64,000 bases of DNA from UBA11090 sp035560555 (GTDB lineage: Bacteria; Spirochaetota; Spirochaetia; Treponematales; Rectinemataceae), in NCBI GenBank assembly GCA_035560555.1, contig DATMZF010000024.1, forward strand, positions 1 to 64,000. Reading direction: 5' to 3'. This document shows positions 25,978-34,781 of the stretch, in pieces; positions within the stretch are counted from its first letter, which is position 1, and each line of letters starts with the position of its first letter. A model generated the notes under the pieces. It made no database searches, had not been told where the DNA came from, and was given only the letters and a program-made list of their open reading frames with translations. Position numbers and translations under genes: made by a program.

Positions 25978-26046
25978 GTCTGGCGCGCTTCCGGCGTTCC
26001 GCGTCCATGCCTGTGCCCGCGCCAAGCCCTTGACAGAATTCTTCAC

Positions 26047-26065
26047 TGTATATACCGTATATACA
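26047..26065. promoter_or_regulatory. GntR (YtrA-type) operator overlapping promoter
   Basis: A perfect palindrome, TGTATATACCGTATATACA (9-1-9), lies just before the GntR gene. A TTGACA -35 box is at 26030-26035, so the palindrome covers the expected -10 region (TATACC, 26051-26056). The regulator would repress its own operon by covering the promoter. Confidence 0.75.
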
Positions 26066-26069
26066 CAGT

Positions 26070-26483
26070 ATGACTGGTAACGACATGATCCCGATCAGCA
26101 TCTCAGCGCTTTCCTCCAAACCGATCTATGCGCAGATAGAGGAGCAGATACGGATCGCCGTCTTTTCCGGCACACTGCGGCCGGAGACGGAACTGCCGTC
26201 GATACGGGTCCTGGCGCAGAACTTGAGGGTGAGCGTCATCACGACGAAACGCGCCTACGACGATCTCGAAAAGGAAGGCTACCTCCGCACGGTACCGGGA
26301 AAAGGCACGTACGCGGCTAGGCCCGGGATCGCCGAGATGACGCGCGAGCGGCTTTTCGCCCTGCGCGCTGCCCTGGAGCCCTTGGTGGGAGAGGCGATCG
26401 CGCTGGGGTTTCGCGCGGAGGACATTGTGAACATCGTCAGGGAACTGTCTGCCGAGCGCGGCGAGGAGCATCAGCATGAATGA
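26070..26483 (+). CDS. GntR family regulator, YtrA type
   Basis: A 137-residue regulator. The winged helix-turn-helix spans residues about 15-85 (PIYAQIEEQI, LPSIRVLAQNLRVSVITTKRAYDDLEKEGYL, GKGTYAA), with only a short C-terminal helix tail as in YtrA-type members. A second possible start is the ATG at 26085 (MIPISISA), which looks more like family N-termini; neither has a clear ribosome binding site and the mRNA leader would be very short. It overlaps the ATPase gene by 8 bp and controls an ABC exporter. Confidence 0.9.
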   Translation: MTGNDMIPISISALSSKPIYAQIEEQIRIAVFSGTLRPETELPSIRVLAQNLRVSVITTKRAYDDLEKEGYLRTVPGKGTYAARPGIAEMTRERLFALRAALEPLVGEAIALGFRAEDIVNIVRELSAERGEEHQHE

Positions 26484-27357
26484 CAGGGCAATACAAACAA
26501 GAGCGATGACGAAGAAGTTCGCCGGCTTCGATCTGCGCGATGTAACTTTGAGCCTGGAAACCGGCTCCGTGCTTGGCCTCATCGGTCCCAACGGGGCGGG
26601 CAAGACGACGACGATTAAGCTGCTCGGCGGGCTGCTCAAGCCCGACTTGGGCAACGTGGAGGTTCTGGGCGAAAATCCCTGGGGCGCCGGACCTACGCTT
26701 AGGCGAAAACTGGGAATAGTCAGCGACGAAAGCCAATGGTACGGTCCCCTAAGCGCCGCGGATACCGAAGCCTGGGTGAAGCGGCTTTACCCGCGATGGG
26801 ATTCGGCTGGATACGAGGCCAGACTTTCGGATTTCGGCATAGACCGGCGTAAAAGGCTTTCGGATCTCTCGAAAGGGCAGAAGATGAAGTTTTCCCTCGC
26901 GGTGGCTCTCTCCCATGAAGCCGAACTCATCATCTTGGACGAGCCAACGAGCGGGCTCGATCCCGTGTCGCGCAGCGAGCTTCTGGATACCCTCCATTCG
27001 GTGGTGGCCGCCGGCACGACAAGCATTCTCTTTTCGACGCACATCACCTCCGATCTCGAACGCATAGCCGACCATATCGCCTTTATCATGGCGGGAAAAA
27101 TCGTCTTCTGCGAGGATATCGATTCGGTCCTGGACCGCCACGCGGTGATCCGAGGCCCGGCGGCGCTGCTCGACACCGCGCTCCGGGCTTACGTCGTCGG
27201 GGCGAGGCACTGCGGCGAAGCGTTCGAAGGGCTCACCGACAGGGCGGCGGAACTCCGGGACGCGCCGCCTGCCGGGCTGTCCATCGAAAGGGCTTCGCTT
27301 GAGGATATCATGGTCTATACGGCCAGGGAGGATTATCGTGTTCGCGCTGTTGCTTAA
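26476..27357 (+). CDS. ABC transporter ATPase (GntR-linked)
   Basis: A 293-residue ATPase: Walker A GPNGAGKT, signature LSKGQKMK, Walker B LIILDEPTSGLDP and switch LFSTHITSD. The layout of GntR, ATPase and permease matches the YtrA/YtrB type operons of Gram-positive bacteria that respond to cell-wall stress. Start ATG at 26476 lies inside the end of the regulator gene. It overlaps the permease gene by 20 bp. Confidence 0.92.
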   Translation: MNDRAIQTRAMTKKFAGFDLRDVTLSLETGSVLGLIGPNGAGKTTTIKLLGGLLKPDLGNVEVLGENPWGAGPTLRRKLGIVSDESQWYGPLSAADTEAWVKRLYPRWDSAGYEARLSDFGIDRRKRLSDLSKGQKMKFSLAVALSHEAELIILDEPTSGLDPVSRSELLDTLHSVVAAGTTSILFSTHITSDLERIADHIAFIMAGKIVFCEDIDSVLDRHAVIRGPAALLDTALRAYVVGARHCGEAFEGLTDRAAELRDAPPAGLSIERASLEDIMVYTAREDYRVRAVA

Positions 27358-28012
27358 GGATTGGCTGCTTCTCAGGAAGGAACGGCTCGTCATCGCCGTG
27401 GTTTTCATCGCCCTGGCCCTCGGCGTCGCCGCTGGCGACGCTGGCTCGGGCTTTTTCGCCGCGGGTTCTGGAATAGCGACCATCATTCTCCTTTTTCCCT
27501 CGTACATAGCCGTTTCATATTCCAATGCCTACGACTTCAAGTATGGCTGCGAGCCGCTCCTCGCCTGCCTTCCCCCCGGACGCGACGCGATTGTCGGGTC
27601 GAAATACCTTCTTGCGCTGGCGGCCAACCTGCTGATTCCCGCCGCGGCCCTTCTGAGGGCTCTTTCCGCCGCCCTGGGTTTGGGCGGCGACGCCTTTCCT
27701 TTCGAACTCTTCGCGACTTCTTTCAGCCTCTCGCTCATCCTCGCCGCCGTGGAACTGGCAACCTATTTCAGGTTTGGGTACATGAAATCGCGATGGGCCG
27801 CCATGGCCGTGTTCGCCTGCGCGGGAGCCATAGCCGGTATCGCGAGCGGCGCGGTCGATACGGGATCTTCGCCGGCGATCGGCATCGCCGCCGGAGGAAA
27901 CGCCGCTGGAGGAAGCGCCGCCTTCCCGCTCCTTCTCCTCGGCGCGGGAACCATCCTTTTCGCGCTCTCGTGGCTTTATTCGGTGAGGACCTATAAAAAG
28001 AAGGAATTTTAG
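27338..28012 (+). CDS. ABC-2 type permease (GntR-linked)
   Basis: A 224-residue membrane protein with about six hydrophobic segments. I place the start at the GTG at 27338, because GGGAGG lies just upstream and the product then begins VFALLLKDWLLLRKER, the family N-terminus. The C-terminal loop has a Gly-Ala-rich stretch (AAGGNAAGGSAA). It is the membrane partner of the preceding ATPase. The stop overlaps the convergent YigZ gene by 4 bp. Confidence 0.85.
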   Translation: MFALLLKDWLLLRKERLVIAVVFIALALGVAAGDAGSGFFAAGSGIATIILLFPSYIAVSYSNAYDFKYGCEPLLACLPPGRDAIVGSKYLLALAANLLIPAAALLRALSAALGLGGDAFPFELFATSFSLSLILAAVELATYFRFGYMKSRWAAMAVFACAGAIAGIASGAVDTGSSPAIGIAAGGNAAGGSAAFPLLLLGAGTILFALSWLYSVRTYKKKEF

Positions 28013-28650
28013 CGGATCGGCGCCAGCGTCTTACCCTGTCCATACTGGGTCAATTCCAGCCCTCCCCCGCTGAGGTCGGCGAAGCGGGAACGGAATTCAT
28101 CCACGCCGCGCAGGGGAATTTCCACCTTGATCCGCACGAGTTCGGCGAATTCCGTTGACAGTAGCTTGCCCCCGCTCGCTTCCGCCACGCTCCTGAAGGG
28201 TTCGAAGAGCCGATAGGGCAAGGCGGCCGAAAGGAAGACCACCTCGACGAGCTCGCCCCGACGGGCGGCCTCCAGCACTTTCTTGCCCGCCTCGGAGTAT
28301 GCCTTGACGAGGCCGCCCGTCCCGAGCAGGGTCCCGCCGAAATACCGCGTCACCACCACCGCCACATTGCCCAGGCCCGAGCCGCGCAGCACCGAGAGAA
28401 GCGGGCGGCCCGAGGTGCCCGAGGGCTCCCCGTCGTCCGAGCAAAATTCCGTGCTGGAATTGCCGCCTCCCACGATGAAGGCCGGGACATTGTGCGTCGC
28501 GTCGGGGTACTCCGCCTTTATTCTGCCGATAAACTCGCGGGCGGCCTCCACCGTCTCGACATAGTCGAGGCTCGCGATGAAGCGCGAATTGACGACGACG
28601 ATCTCCGTCCTGGCGGGGCCGAGGGGAACGCGGAAGCTGTCGCTGTTCAT
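28009..28650 (-). CDS. YigZ/IMPACT family protein
   Basis: A 213-residue protein of the UPF0029/YigZ family. The signature is visible as CSDDGEPSGTSGRPLL and VVVTRYFGGTLLGTGGLVKAY. The N-terminal domain resembles domain IV of elongation factors; bacterial function is unsettled, with links to translation control in eukaryotic IMPACT. It is single and convergent with the ABC permease gene. Confidence 0.93.
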   Translation of the reverse strand: MNSDSFRVPLGPARTEIVVVNSRFIASLDYVETVEAAREFIGRIKAEYPDATHNVPAFIVGGGNSSTEFCSDDGEPSGTSGRPLLSVLRGSGLGNVAVVVTRYFGGTLLGTGGLVKAYSEAGKKVLEAARRGELVEVVFLSAALPYRLFEPFRSVAEASGGKLLSTEFAELVRIKVEIPLRGVDEFRSRFADLSGGGLELTQYGQGKTLAPIR

Positions 28651-28660
28651 AGGGATCGGT

Positions 28661-29806
28661 TCACGTCAGCGCGATGACCATTTCGCTGTAGCCCCTGTTT
28701 TTAGCTGACTTGAGGGCGTCGGCGCAGGCAGTGTAGATCATCGGGAAATGGATGTCCCTGCCCGCGGGATTGTCGAAAGCCGCCGCTCCGATGGAAACGC
28801 TGTAGGTCACGCCGTCGGGGGGATTCGTCACAGCGGACGCGCGCAGCGCCGACACGAAATCATCCAGATGCTGGCGATCCACCCCATTCACGAACACCAT
28901 GAACTCGTCGCCGCTCAGGCGCCCGATGAAGCCGCGCGTCCCCACTTCGCGGCGGAGCCGCTCGACCGTGTTGACGATGATGCCGTCACCGACCACGTAG
29001 CCGTGTTCCTCGTTGATTTCGTTGAGCCCGTCTATATCGACGAGCAGCATGGAAAAAGCGCCGTTGTCGTAGGAAGCCTTGTCGATCGCCGTCACCATCG
29101 CGTCGATGAATCCGTCGCGGTTGAAGGCGCCTGTGGCCTCGTCGAAATGCGCGATGCGGACGAGGCGGGCGTCGGTATTCTCTTTCGCGAAGAGGATTAT
29201 GCCTATGCCGCCCAGGATGAGATAGAGGTAGAGTGAAAATATGGTGAGCTTCTCGCCCAGCGTTGGCCCGAAGATGATGAGAGCCGGCCCGAGGCGGATC
29301 GCGTCGACAATACGGAAGGCCATGACCGCCAGCATGGCGACGAACAGGGTCCCCAGGACGACACGCAGCGACGAGTCATCCTGCACGAAAAGCACGCGCA
29401 GAACGGCCGGAAGAAGGATGACGATATTGACGATCGTGATGATGATGACCCGAATGTAGGGATCCAGTCCGATCAGGACGGAGGCTACGTAAAGAACGAT
29501 GCCAACGACGAGGGGAACGCGCATTTTCTTCTTGATTTCCGGCGTCAACACGTTGGACAGGCCCAAAAGGGCCAAAGCCTCAAAATAGGAGCTGACGATA
29601 AGCGGGACAGTGGTGAGCACCGCGAATATATCGAGCGGATCCAAGAGCCGGACCCAGACGAAAATATTGGAGAAAGCCAACATCAGCTGGGCGAAAAAAT
29701 GATGGCGGATCGCTTCCTCGGTATATTTCTTGCGATACACGGCGAGAAGAAGAAGAATGAGAAGATTCCCGCTGGCCATGAACATGAATGACGTTTTTGA
29801 ATCCAT
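28661..29806 (-). CDS. Membrane diguanylate cyclase-like GGDEF protein
   Basis: About 381 residues. The N-terminal half has six to seven membrane helices; the C-terminal half is a GGDEF domain with RLSGDEFMVF in place of GGDEF (Ser for the first Gly, which is tolerated in active enzymes). DIDGLNEINEEHGYVVGD and SVSIGAA are the flanking motifs. No RxxD inhibitory site is evident before the signature. I start at the ATG at 29806; a TTG two codons upstream is possible. It likely makes cyclic di-GMP in response to a membrane signal. Confidence 0.9.
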   Translation of the reverse strand: MDSKTSFMFMASGNLLILLLLAVYRKKYTEEAIRHHFFAQLMLAFSNIFVWVRLLDPLDIFAVLTTVPLIVSSYFEALALLGLSNVLTPEIKKKMRVPLVVGIVLYVASVLIGLDPYIRVIIITIVNIVILLPAVLRVLFVQDDSSLRVVLGTLFVAMLAVMAFRIVDAIRLGPALIIFGPTLGEKLTIFSLYLYLILGGIGIILFAKENTDARLVRIAHFDEATGAFNRDGFIDAMVTAIDKASYDNGAFSMLLVDIDGLNEINEEHGYVVGDGIIVNTVERLRREVGTRGFIGRLSGDEFMVFVNGVDRQHLDDFVSALRASAVTNPPDGVTYSVSIGAAAFDNPAGRDIHFPMIYTACADALKSAKNRGYSEMVIALT

Positions 29807-29849
29807 ACACAATTTTCGGCGGGAAACTCCTTAATTGTCAATACACAAG

Positions 29850-30554
29850 TTATTTATTATCGCTGTGGTCAAGTTTCAGAAAATGGCCGAACCGCTCCTT
29901 CTTCGTTTCCAGATAAGCCTTGTCCTGTTCGTGGGCAGGCAGCTCGTGCTGGACCCTTTCCAGCACCGCGATACCATGCTTTTTCAGCTCCGCCACCTTC
30001 TCCGGATTATTCGTCATGAGACGGACGCTCTTTATGCCGAGCTTTTTCAGCATGGCGGCGGGTATCGCGTAATCGCGCTCGTCGGCCTTGAAGCCGAGGG
30101 CGATGTTGGCGTCGTAGGTGTCGTAGCCCCCGTCCTGAAGCGCGTATGCCCTGAGTTTGTTGACGAGACCGATGCCGCGACCCTCGGCCTGATGGTAGAG
30201 GACGGCGCCGCGCCCTTCAGCCTCGATTATGGCGAGCGCTCGGTGGAGCTGGGGTCCGCAGTCGCAACGCCGGCTGCCGAAGGCGTCGCCGGTGAGACAG
30301 GCCGAATGGATCCTGAGGAGGAGGTTCTCCCCGTCGCCGATTTCGCCCTTGACGATCATGACATGGTCTTTGCCGTCTTTGTTGTTGACGAAGCCGACGA
30401 TGGAAAAATGGCCATATTCGCTGGGGAAATCGGCGACAGAGGCCACCATGACGCAGACTTCCTCGGCGCAGCCAGCGCAGTTCTCCGCGCCGGGGCAATC
30501 ATGGAGCGCCTTCATGTCCTGTTGTATTACCTCTTCGATGGTAGGGATTATCAT
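29850..30554 (-). CDS. ribA: GTP cyclohydrolase II
   Basis: A 234-residue enzyme that opens the GTP ring in the first step of riboflavin synthesis. The zinc site is in CLTGDAFGSRRCDCGPQL (Cys, Cys, Cys), followed by YHQAEGRGIGL and LMTNNPEK. Unusually, the N-terminus carries four further cysteines (C20, C26, C29, C34: DCPGAENCAGCAEEVC) that are not part of the usual enzyme. The start at 30554 overlaps the pyruvate kinase stop by 4 bp, an unexpected partner. No other riboflavin gene is near. Confidence 0.93.
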   Translation of the reverse strand: MIIPTIEEVIQQDMKALHDCPGAENCAGCAEEVCVMVASVADFPSEYGHFSIVGFVNNKDGKDHVMIVKGEIGDGENLLLRIHSACLTGDAFGSRRCDCGPQLHRALAIIEAEGRGAVLYHQAEGRGIGLVNKLRAYALQDGGYDTYDANIALGFKADERDYAIPAAMLKKLGIKSVRLMTNNPEKVAELKKHGIAVLERVQHELPAHEQDKAYLETKKERFGHFLKLDHSDNK

Positions 30555-32011
30555 TGAATGGTCTCCACGCGGATCATGTTCGTAGAACCCTGCTGCGAGA
30601 GGGGAAGGCCGGCGACGATGACGACCTTGTCGCCTTCGCTCAGGAGTTTGTCCTTCTTGCAGATGGCGATGGCCTCGTCGACGACGACATCGAGCCTCGT
30701 GCCCGTGCCGCTGTGCAGGAAGGGGCGGACGCCCCAGTTGAGCGCGAGCTGGTTGAAGAGCTTCTTGTCGCTGAGGAAGGCGTAGATAGGCATGCGGGGG
30801 CGGAGGCGGGAGAGAAGCCGCGCGGCGTGCCCCGTTTCGGTGAGGACGATGAGCGCCTTGGCGTTGCACAGATAAGCCACCGATACCGCGTTGTACGACA
30901 TAATCGCGGGGACGTCGCCCGTCTTCACTTCGGGCGGAACGTCGTGGTGAAAATCGACATAGTCGAACTGCTTCTCCACGGCGTCGATGATCGAGTGCAT
31001 GGTGCGCACGACCTGGACGGGGTATTTTCCCATGGCCGTTTCGCCCGATAGCATCACGGCGCTGGTGGAGTCGAAACAGGCGTTGGCCACATCGGAGGCC
31101 TCGGCCCTCGTGGGCATCGGGCTCTCGATCATGGACTCGAGCATCTGCGTCGCGGTGATAACCGGTTTGGCGGCCAGATAGCCCTTGCGGATGATGCTCT
31201 TCTGGGCTATGGGGACGATCTCGATGGGCATCTCGACACCCATGTCTCCCCTCGCGACCATGATGCCGTCGGCCTCGCGGATGATCTCGTCGACATTGGA
31301 CAGGCCGCGCGCCGTCTCGATTTTCGCGATGAGCTTGACGATGCTGCGCTTGCCCGAAGAAACCGCCGCGCGCTGGATCAGCCTACGGACTTCCTCGATG
31401 TCGGTCGCGCAGCGTACGAAGGAGAGGGCGATGTAGTCGATGTCGTGCCCTACCGCCCAGAGGATGTCGGCGATATCTTTTTCAGAAAGGAAGGGAATGG
31501 GATAATCGGCGCCCGGAATCGTCAGGTGCGCCTTGGGTCGAAGCTCGCCCTCGTTGTCGACGCGCACGGCCACGGATTTCGCCCCGCGCGAGACGACGCT
31601 TCCCGCGAAGTAGCCGTCCATGAGAATGATCTTCTGCCCGGGCGAGCAGATCCTGTCGATATCGGGCAAATTGGTGTACACGAGGTTTTGCTCGCCTGAG
31701 ACGAGCGCCTCGATGCCGACCGGGTCGCGGCTTTCGATGGTGATTATGCCGCCAGCCTTTATCGGGATATTCTGCTTGTAGCCGTAGAGCCTGATGGCTG
31801 GCCCTTTTATGTCGGCCATGATGGCGATAGGTCTCCCCAGTTCCTTCTGTTCTTCCCTGATCATCGCGACGGCGTTGTCCGCCTCTTCATAGGTCTTGTG
31901 CGAAAAATTCAGCCGGAATACGTCGACGCCCTCGCGGATCATCTCGCGTATGATTTCGGGCTTTTCCGAAGCCGGACCTGTTGTCGCGACGATCTTCGTT
32001 CTTTTATCCAT
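30551..32011 (-). CDS. pyk: Pyruvate kinase
   Basis: A 486-residue glycolytic enzyme that makes ATP and pyruvate from phosphoenolpyruvate. Recognised by the opening RTKIVATTGPASE, VFRLNFSH, the active-site block LIAKIETARGLSNVDEII, MVARGDMGVEMP and the C-terminal domain. GGGAGGAA lies before the ATG. It is co-transcribed with ribA (4 bp overlap). Length is normal for the bacterial form. Confidence 0.96.
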   Translation of the reverse strand: MDKRTKIVATTGPASEKPEIIREMIREGVDVFRLNFSHKTYEEADNAVAMIREEQKELGRPIAIMADIKGPAIRLYGYKQNIPIKAGGIITIESRDPVGIEALVSGEQNLVYTNLPDIDRICSPGQKIILMDGYFAGSVVSRGAKSVAVRVDNEGELRPKAHLTIPGADYPIPFLSEKDIADILWAVGHDIDYIALSFVRCATDIEEVRRLIQRAAVSSGKRSIVKLIAKIETARGLSNVDEIIREADGIMVARGDMGVEMPIEIVPIAQKSIIRKGYLAAKPVITATQMLESMIESPMPTRAEASDVANACFDSTSAVMLSGETAMGKYPVQVVRTMHSIIDAVEKQFDYVDFHHDVPPEVKTGDVPAIMSYNAVSVAYLCNAKALIVLTETGHAARLLSRLRPRMPIYAFLSDKKLFNQLALNWGVRPFLHSGTGTRLDVVVDEAIAICKKDKLLSEGDKVVIVAGLPLSQQGSTNMIRVETIQ

Positions 32012-32038
32012 GCTTCTTCCTCCCGGATCGCATACCTT

Positions 32039-32620
32039 TCATATCGAAAGCCTCCGATGGCCGAGGCTAAAGCCCCTTCCCCTCGCCAGAATATACGCGC
32101 GCAGCGCCGACCGCGCCGAATCGAAGGCTATCTCGTCCCAGGGAATCGCGTCGGCGGGGAAACTGGCGACCTCCGCCGCCTCGCCGATATCGGCGACGAA
32201 GCCGGCGGCGTCGTCGGCGCCAGCCCAGGTGTAAAAATACAAATCGCAGGTCGCGTAGGGAATATCCCTATAGCGATAAATGTTGGGAAAAGTCGCCAGA
32301 AATTCCATCCACTCCGGCGCCCAGCCCAATTCTTCCCGACACTCGCGCGCGGCGGCATCCTCGGCGCGCTCCGCCGGCTCGACGAAACCGCCAGGTAGGG
32401 CCCAAAAGCCCCGCCGAGGCTCCCTGGCCCTTTTCAGCAGCGCGATGGAACCTTCCACGTCGACGATGACCGTCGCCGAAGTCGCCACATTGTGAAAATA
32501 CTCGAAGCCGCAGTCGGGACAGATCCATTCTCTCCCCTCTACGCTTTGAACGCGCGGACTCGCGCAGGAGGGACAGAACTTAAATGCCGCTCCGGCTTCC
32601 CAGATGCCCGAAAGTTCCAT
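32039..32620 (-). CDS. Nudix hydrolase with zinc ribbon
   Basis: A 193-residue protein. An N-terminal zinc ribbon (CPSC ... CPDC, residues 16-37) is followed by a Nudix domain with the box GGFVEPAERAEDAAARECRE-ELGW, which binds metal and cleaves nucleoside diphosphate derivatives. The zinc ribbon plus Nudix arrangement is shared with NudC-like pyrophosphatases, but this one is shorter. Start ATG at 32620; the 16-base gap to the divergent uvrC means their promoters overlap the genes. Confidence 0.9.
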   Translation of the reverse strand: MELSGIWEAGAAFKFCPSCASPRVQSVEGREWICPDCGFEYFHNVATSATVIVDVEGSIALLKRAREPRRGFWALPGGFVEPAERAEDAAARECREELGWAPEWMEFLATFPNIYRYRDIPYATCDLYFYTWAGADDAAGFVADIGEAAEVASFPADAIPWDEIAFDSARSALRAYILARGRGFSLGHRRLSI

Positions 32621-32636
32621 ACTATTAGTATAGAGT

Positions 32637-34559
32637 ATGAACGACAAAGAATACGAGATACCCGACAACGCGGGGCGACTAGGAAAGACGGGCGTTCCCG
32701 CCGATGAAGTGCCCCCCGAGCGGGAACAGGAAAAGCGCCGCCTCGCGCCTAAGATATCGCCCGCGGCAGAAAAGAACGCCCGCTTCCGCGCCTTCGTCCG
32801 CCAGGCGCCCGATTCGCCCGGCGTCTACATCATGCGCGGCCCCGAAGGCCATATCATCTACGTGGGCAAAGCCAAGGTACTGAAAAACCGTCTTCTTTCC
32901 TATTTTTCGGGAAAGAAAGACATAAAGACGAGGCATCTCGTCTCGCGCGTGGAAAAGATCGAATGGATCCTAGCGGGGAGCGAATACGACGCCCTCCTCA
33001 TCGAAAACAACCTGATAAAGGAACATACCCCCAAATACAATATCAACCTGAAGGACGGGAAAACCTACCCCTCCATCCGCGTCACGAACGAGGAATTCCC
33101 GCGCATTTTCAAGACCCGCAGGATCATCAACGACGGTTCCGAATATTTCGGTCCCTTTCCCAGCTCCGAGACGATAGACACCTACCTCGAACTCATAAAA
33201 AGGCTCTTCCCCCTGCGCCGCTGCGTCACCATGCGCAAGCGCGAGACGCCCTGCATGTATTACCATATCGGCCGCTGCCCCGGCCCCTGCGCGGGGAAGA
33301 TTAGCCAGGAAGCTTATCTGGAGCGGGTCGGGCAGATACGCAAGCTGCTTTCGGGCGAAACCGCCGAACTTCTCGCCGACCTCAAGAAACGGATGGACAA
33401 GGCATCGGAGGAATTCCGCTTCGAGGAAGCGGCCCGCCTCCGCGACGCCCTCAAGGCCGTGGACCTCTTCGTGGGCAGAAGCAACGTGCAGGACTTCGAC
33501 CCGGCGGCCAGGGACTATCTCGCGTGGCATTGCGACGGCGACCTCGTCTCCTTCATCGTGTTCACGATGCGCGATGGCAGGCTTAAAGGGCGCGACAGCT
33601 TCATCTCGCCGCTCTACGACACCGAGGAGGAAGCCATACAGGCCTTCCTCACCAGCTATTACGGCGCCGAACGCCTCCCCCCGCCTTTCATTTACCTGAT
33701 GAAGGCGATGGGGACCAAGCCGGTCGCGGAATATTTCAAGAAACAGCTTGGCGTCAAGACGCGCTTCCTCGTGCCGAAGGAACAGCGCCACAGCGCTTCC
33801 ATGAACCTCGCGGCCCAGAACGCCAAGGAAGAACTCATCAAAAAGCGCAGGGAAATAGGCGACACGCAGGCGCTCCTGGAACTGAAATCGTCGCTAGGCC
33901 TCGCCTCTGTCCCGACGCGGATCGAGGGCTTCGACATAGCCCACCTGGCGGGCAAGAACACGGTCGCTTCGCTCATCAGCTTCAGGAACGGCGTCCCCGA
34001 CAAGAAAAACTACCGGTATTTCCGCATACGGAGCCTCGGGGGCGCCATCGATGACTTCGCCTCCATCCGCGAAGCCGTCGCGAGGCGCTATACCCGCCTC
34101 ATCAACGAGGAAGCCGACCTGCCCGACCTCATCCTCATCGATGGCGGCGCCGGCCAGGTTTCAGCCGCCAAGGAAATCCTCGACCAGCTCGGCCTCGACT
34201 GCGACCTCGCCGGCCTGGCCAAGAAAAACGAGGAAATCTATCTGCCGGACAGACTTGGTCCCGTCGTTCTGCCCAAGGATTCGCCGGCGCTGCGCGTTCT
34301 CGTCGCCATCCGCGACGAAACCCACCGCTTCGCGACCGGTCTTTCCAAGAAGCTTCGAACGAAGGACCTGCGTTTCACCGTGCTGAAGTCAGTGGAGGGC
34401 ATCGGCGAGGCGAGGGCGAAGCGTTTGATGAAGAGCTTCGGATCGCTGGGCGCCATCGCGGTGGCAGAGCCCGAGGCCATAGCCAAGGCGGCGGGCATCT
34501 CCCTGGAAAAGGCCCTCGCCGTCAGGGAAAAGGCAGCCCTGTCCTATAGCGCTAACTAA
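32637..34559 (+). CDS. uvrC: Excinuclease ABC subunit C
   Basis: A 640-residue nucleotide excision repair nuclease that cuts on both sides of the lesion. The GIY-YIG domain (GVYIMRGPEGHIIYVGKAKV) starts at about residue 62, followed by the Cys-rich linker (CMYYHIGRCPGPCAG), a UVR motif, the RNase H-like 5' nuclease (LILIDGGAGQ) and helix-hairpin-helix repeats at the C-terminus. The first 55 residues are charged and outside the usual enzyme; no later Met precedes the domain, so either this extension is real or translation starts at a non-ATG codon. Confidence 0.96.
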   Translation: MNDKEYEIPDNAGRLGKTGVPADEVPPEREQEKRRLAPKISPAAEKNARFRAFVRQAPDSPGVYIMRGPEGHIIYVGKAKVLKNRLLSYFSGKKDIKTRHLVSRVEKIEWILAGSEYDALLIENNLIKEHTPKYNINLKDGKTYPSIRVTNEEFPRIFKTRRIINDGSEYFGPFPSSETIDTYLELIKRLFPLRRCVTMRKRETPCMYYHIGRCPGPCAGKISQEAYLERVGQIRKLLSGETAELLADLKKRMDKASEEFRFEEAARLRDALKAVDLFVGRSNVQDFDPAARDYLAWHCDGDLVSFIVFTMRDGRLKGRDSFISPLYDTEEEAIQAFLTSYYGAERLPPPFIYLMKAMGTKPVAEYFKKQLGVKTRFLVPKEQRHSASMNLAAQNAKEELIKKRREIGDTQALLELKSSLGLASVPTRIEGFDIAHLAGKNTVASLISFRNGVPDKKNYRYFRIRSLGGAIDDFASIREAVARRYTRLINEEADLPDLILIDGGAGQVSAAKEILDQLGLDCDLAGLAKKNEEIYLPDRLGPVVLPKDSPALRVLVAIRDETHRFATGLSKKLRTKDLRFTVLKSVEGIGEARAKRLMKSFGSLGAIAVAEPEAIAKAAGISLEKALAVREKAALSYSAN

Positions 34560-34781
34560 GGCCGCCGGAGCCGTGCCGCCCAAGACATGGCGGCGAAGAA
34601 AGGCGGCCGCTGCTTGCAGCCCACGGCCCACTGCCACGGCCGGCCCACGGCTGACCGCCGGCCGCTGACCGCCGACACAATAAAATTCGCGCGTTTCCGC
34701 GAGATTAGGCGAGCTTCCCCTGCTGCCAAAAGCCGCGGAAGCAGGGTATTATAGATCATTATTTCCCGAAGGAGTGACCCA
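34560..34781. other. Intergenic region with GC-rich short repeats
   Basis: The 222 bp gap between uvrC and transketolase holds reiterated GC-rich words (CCACGGC four times; CTGACCGCCG twice) at about 34615-34680. I see no gene, RNA or clear terminator. The transketolase ribosome binding site AAGGAG is at its right end. Confidence 0.6.

Noticed and set aside
34560..34781. tRNA or small RNA gene in the GC-rich gap before transketolase
   Set aside because: No cloverleaf or T-loop motif found; only short repeats.
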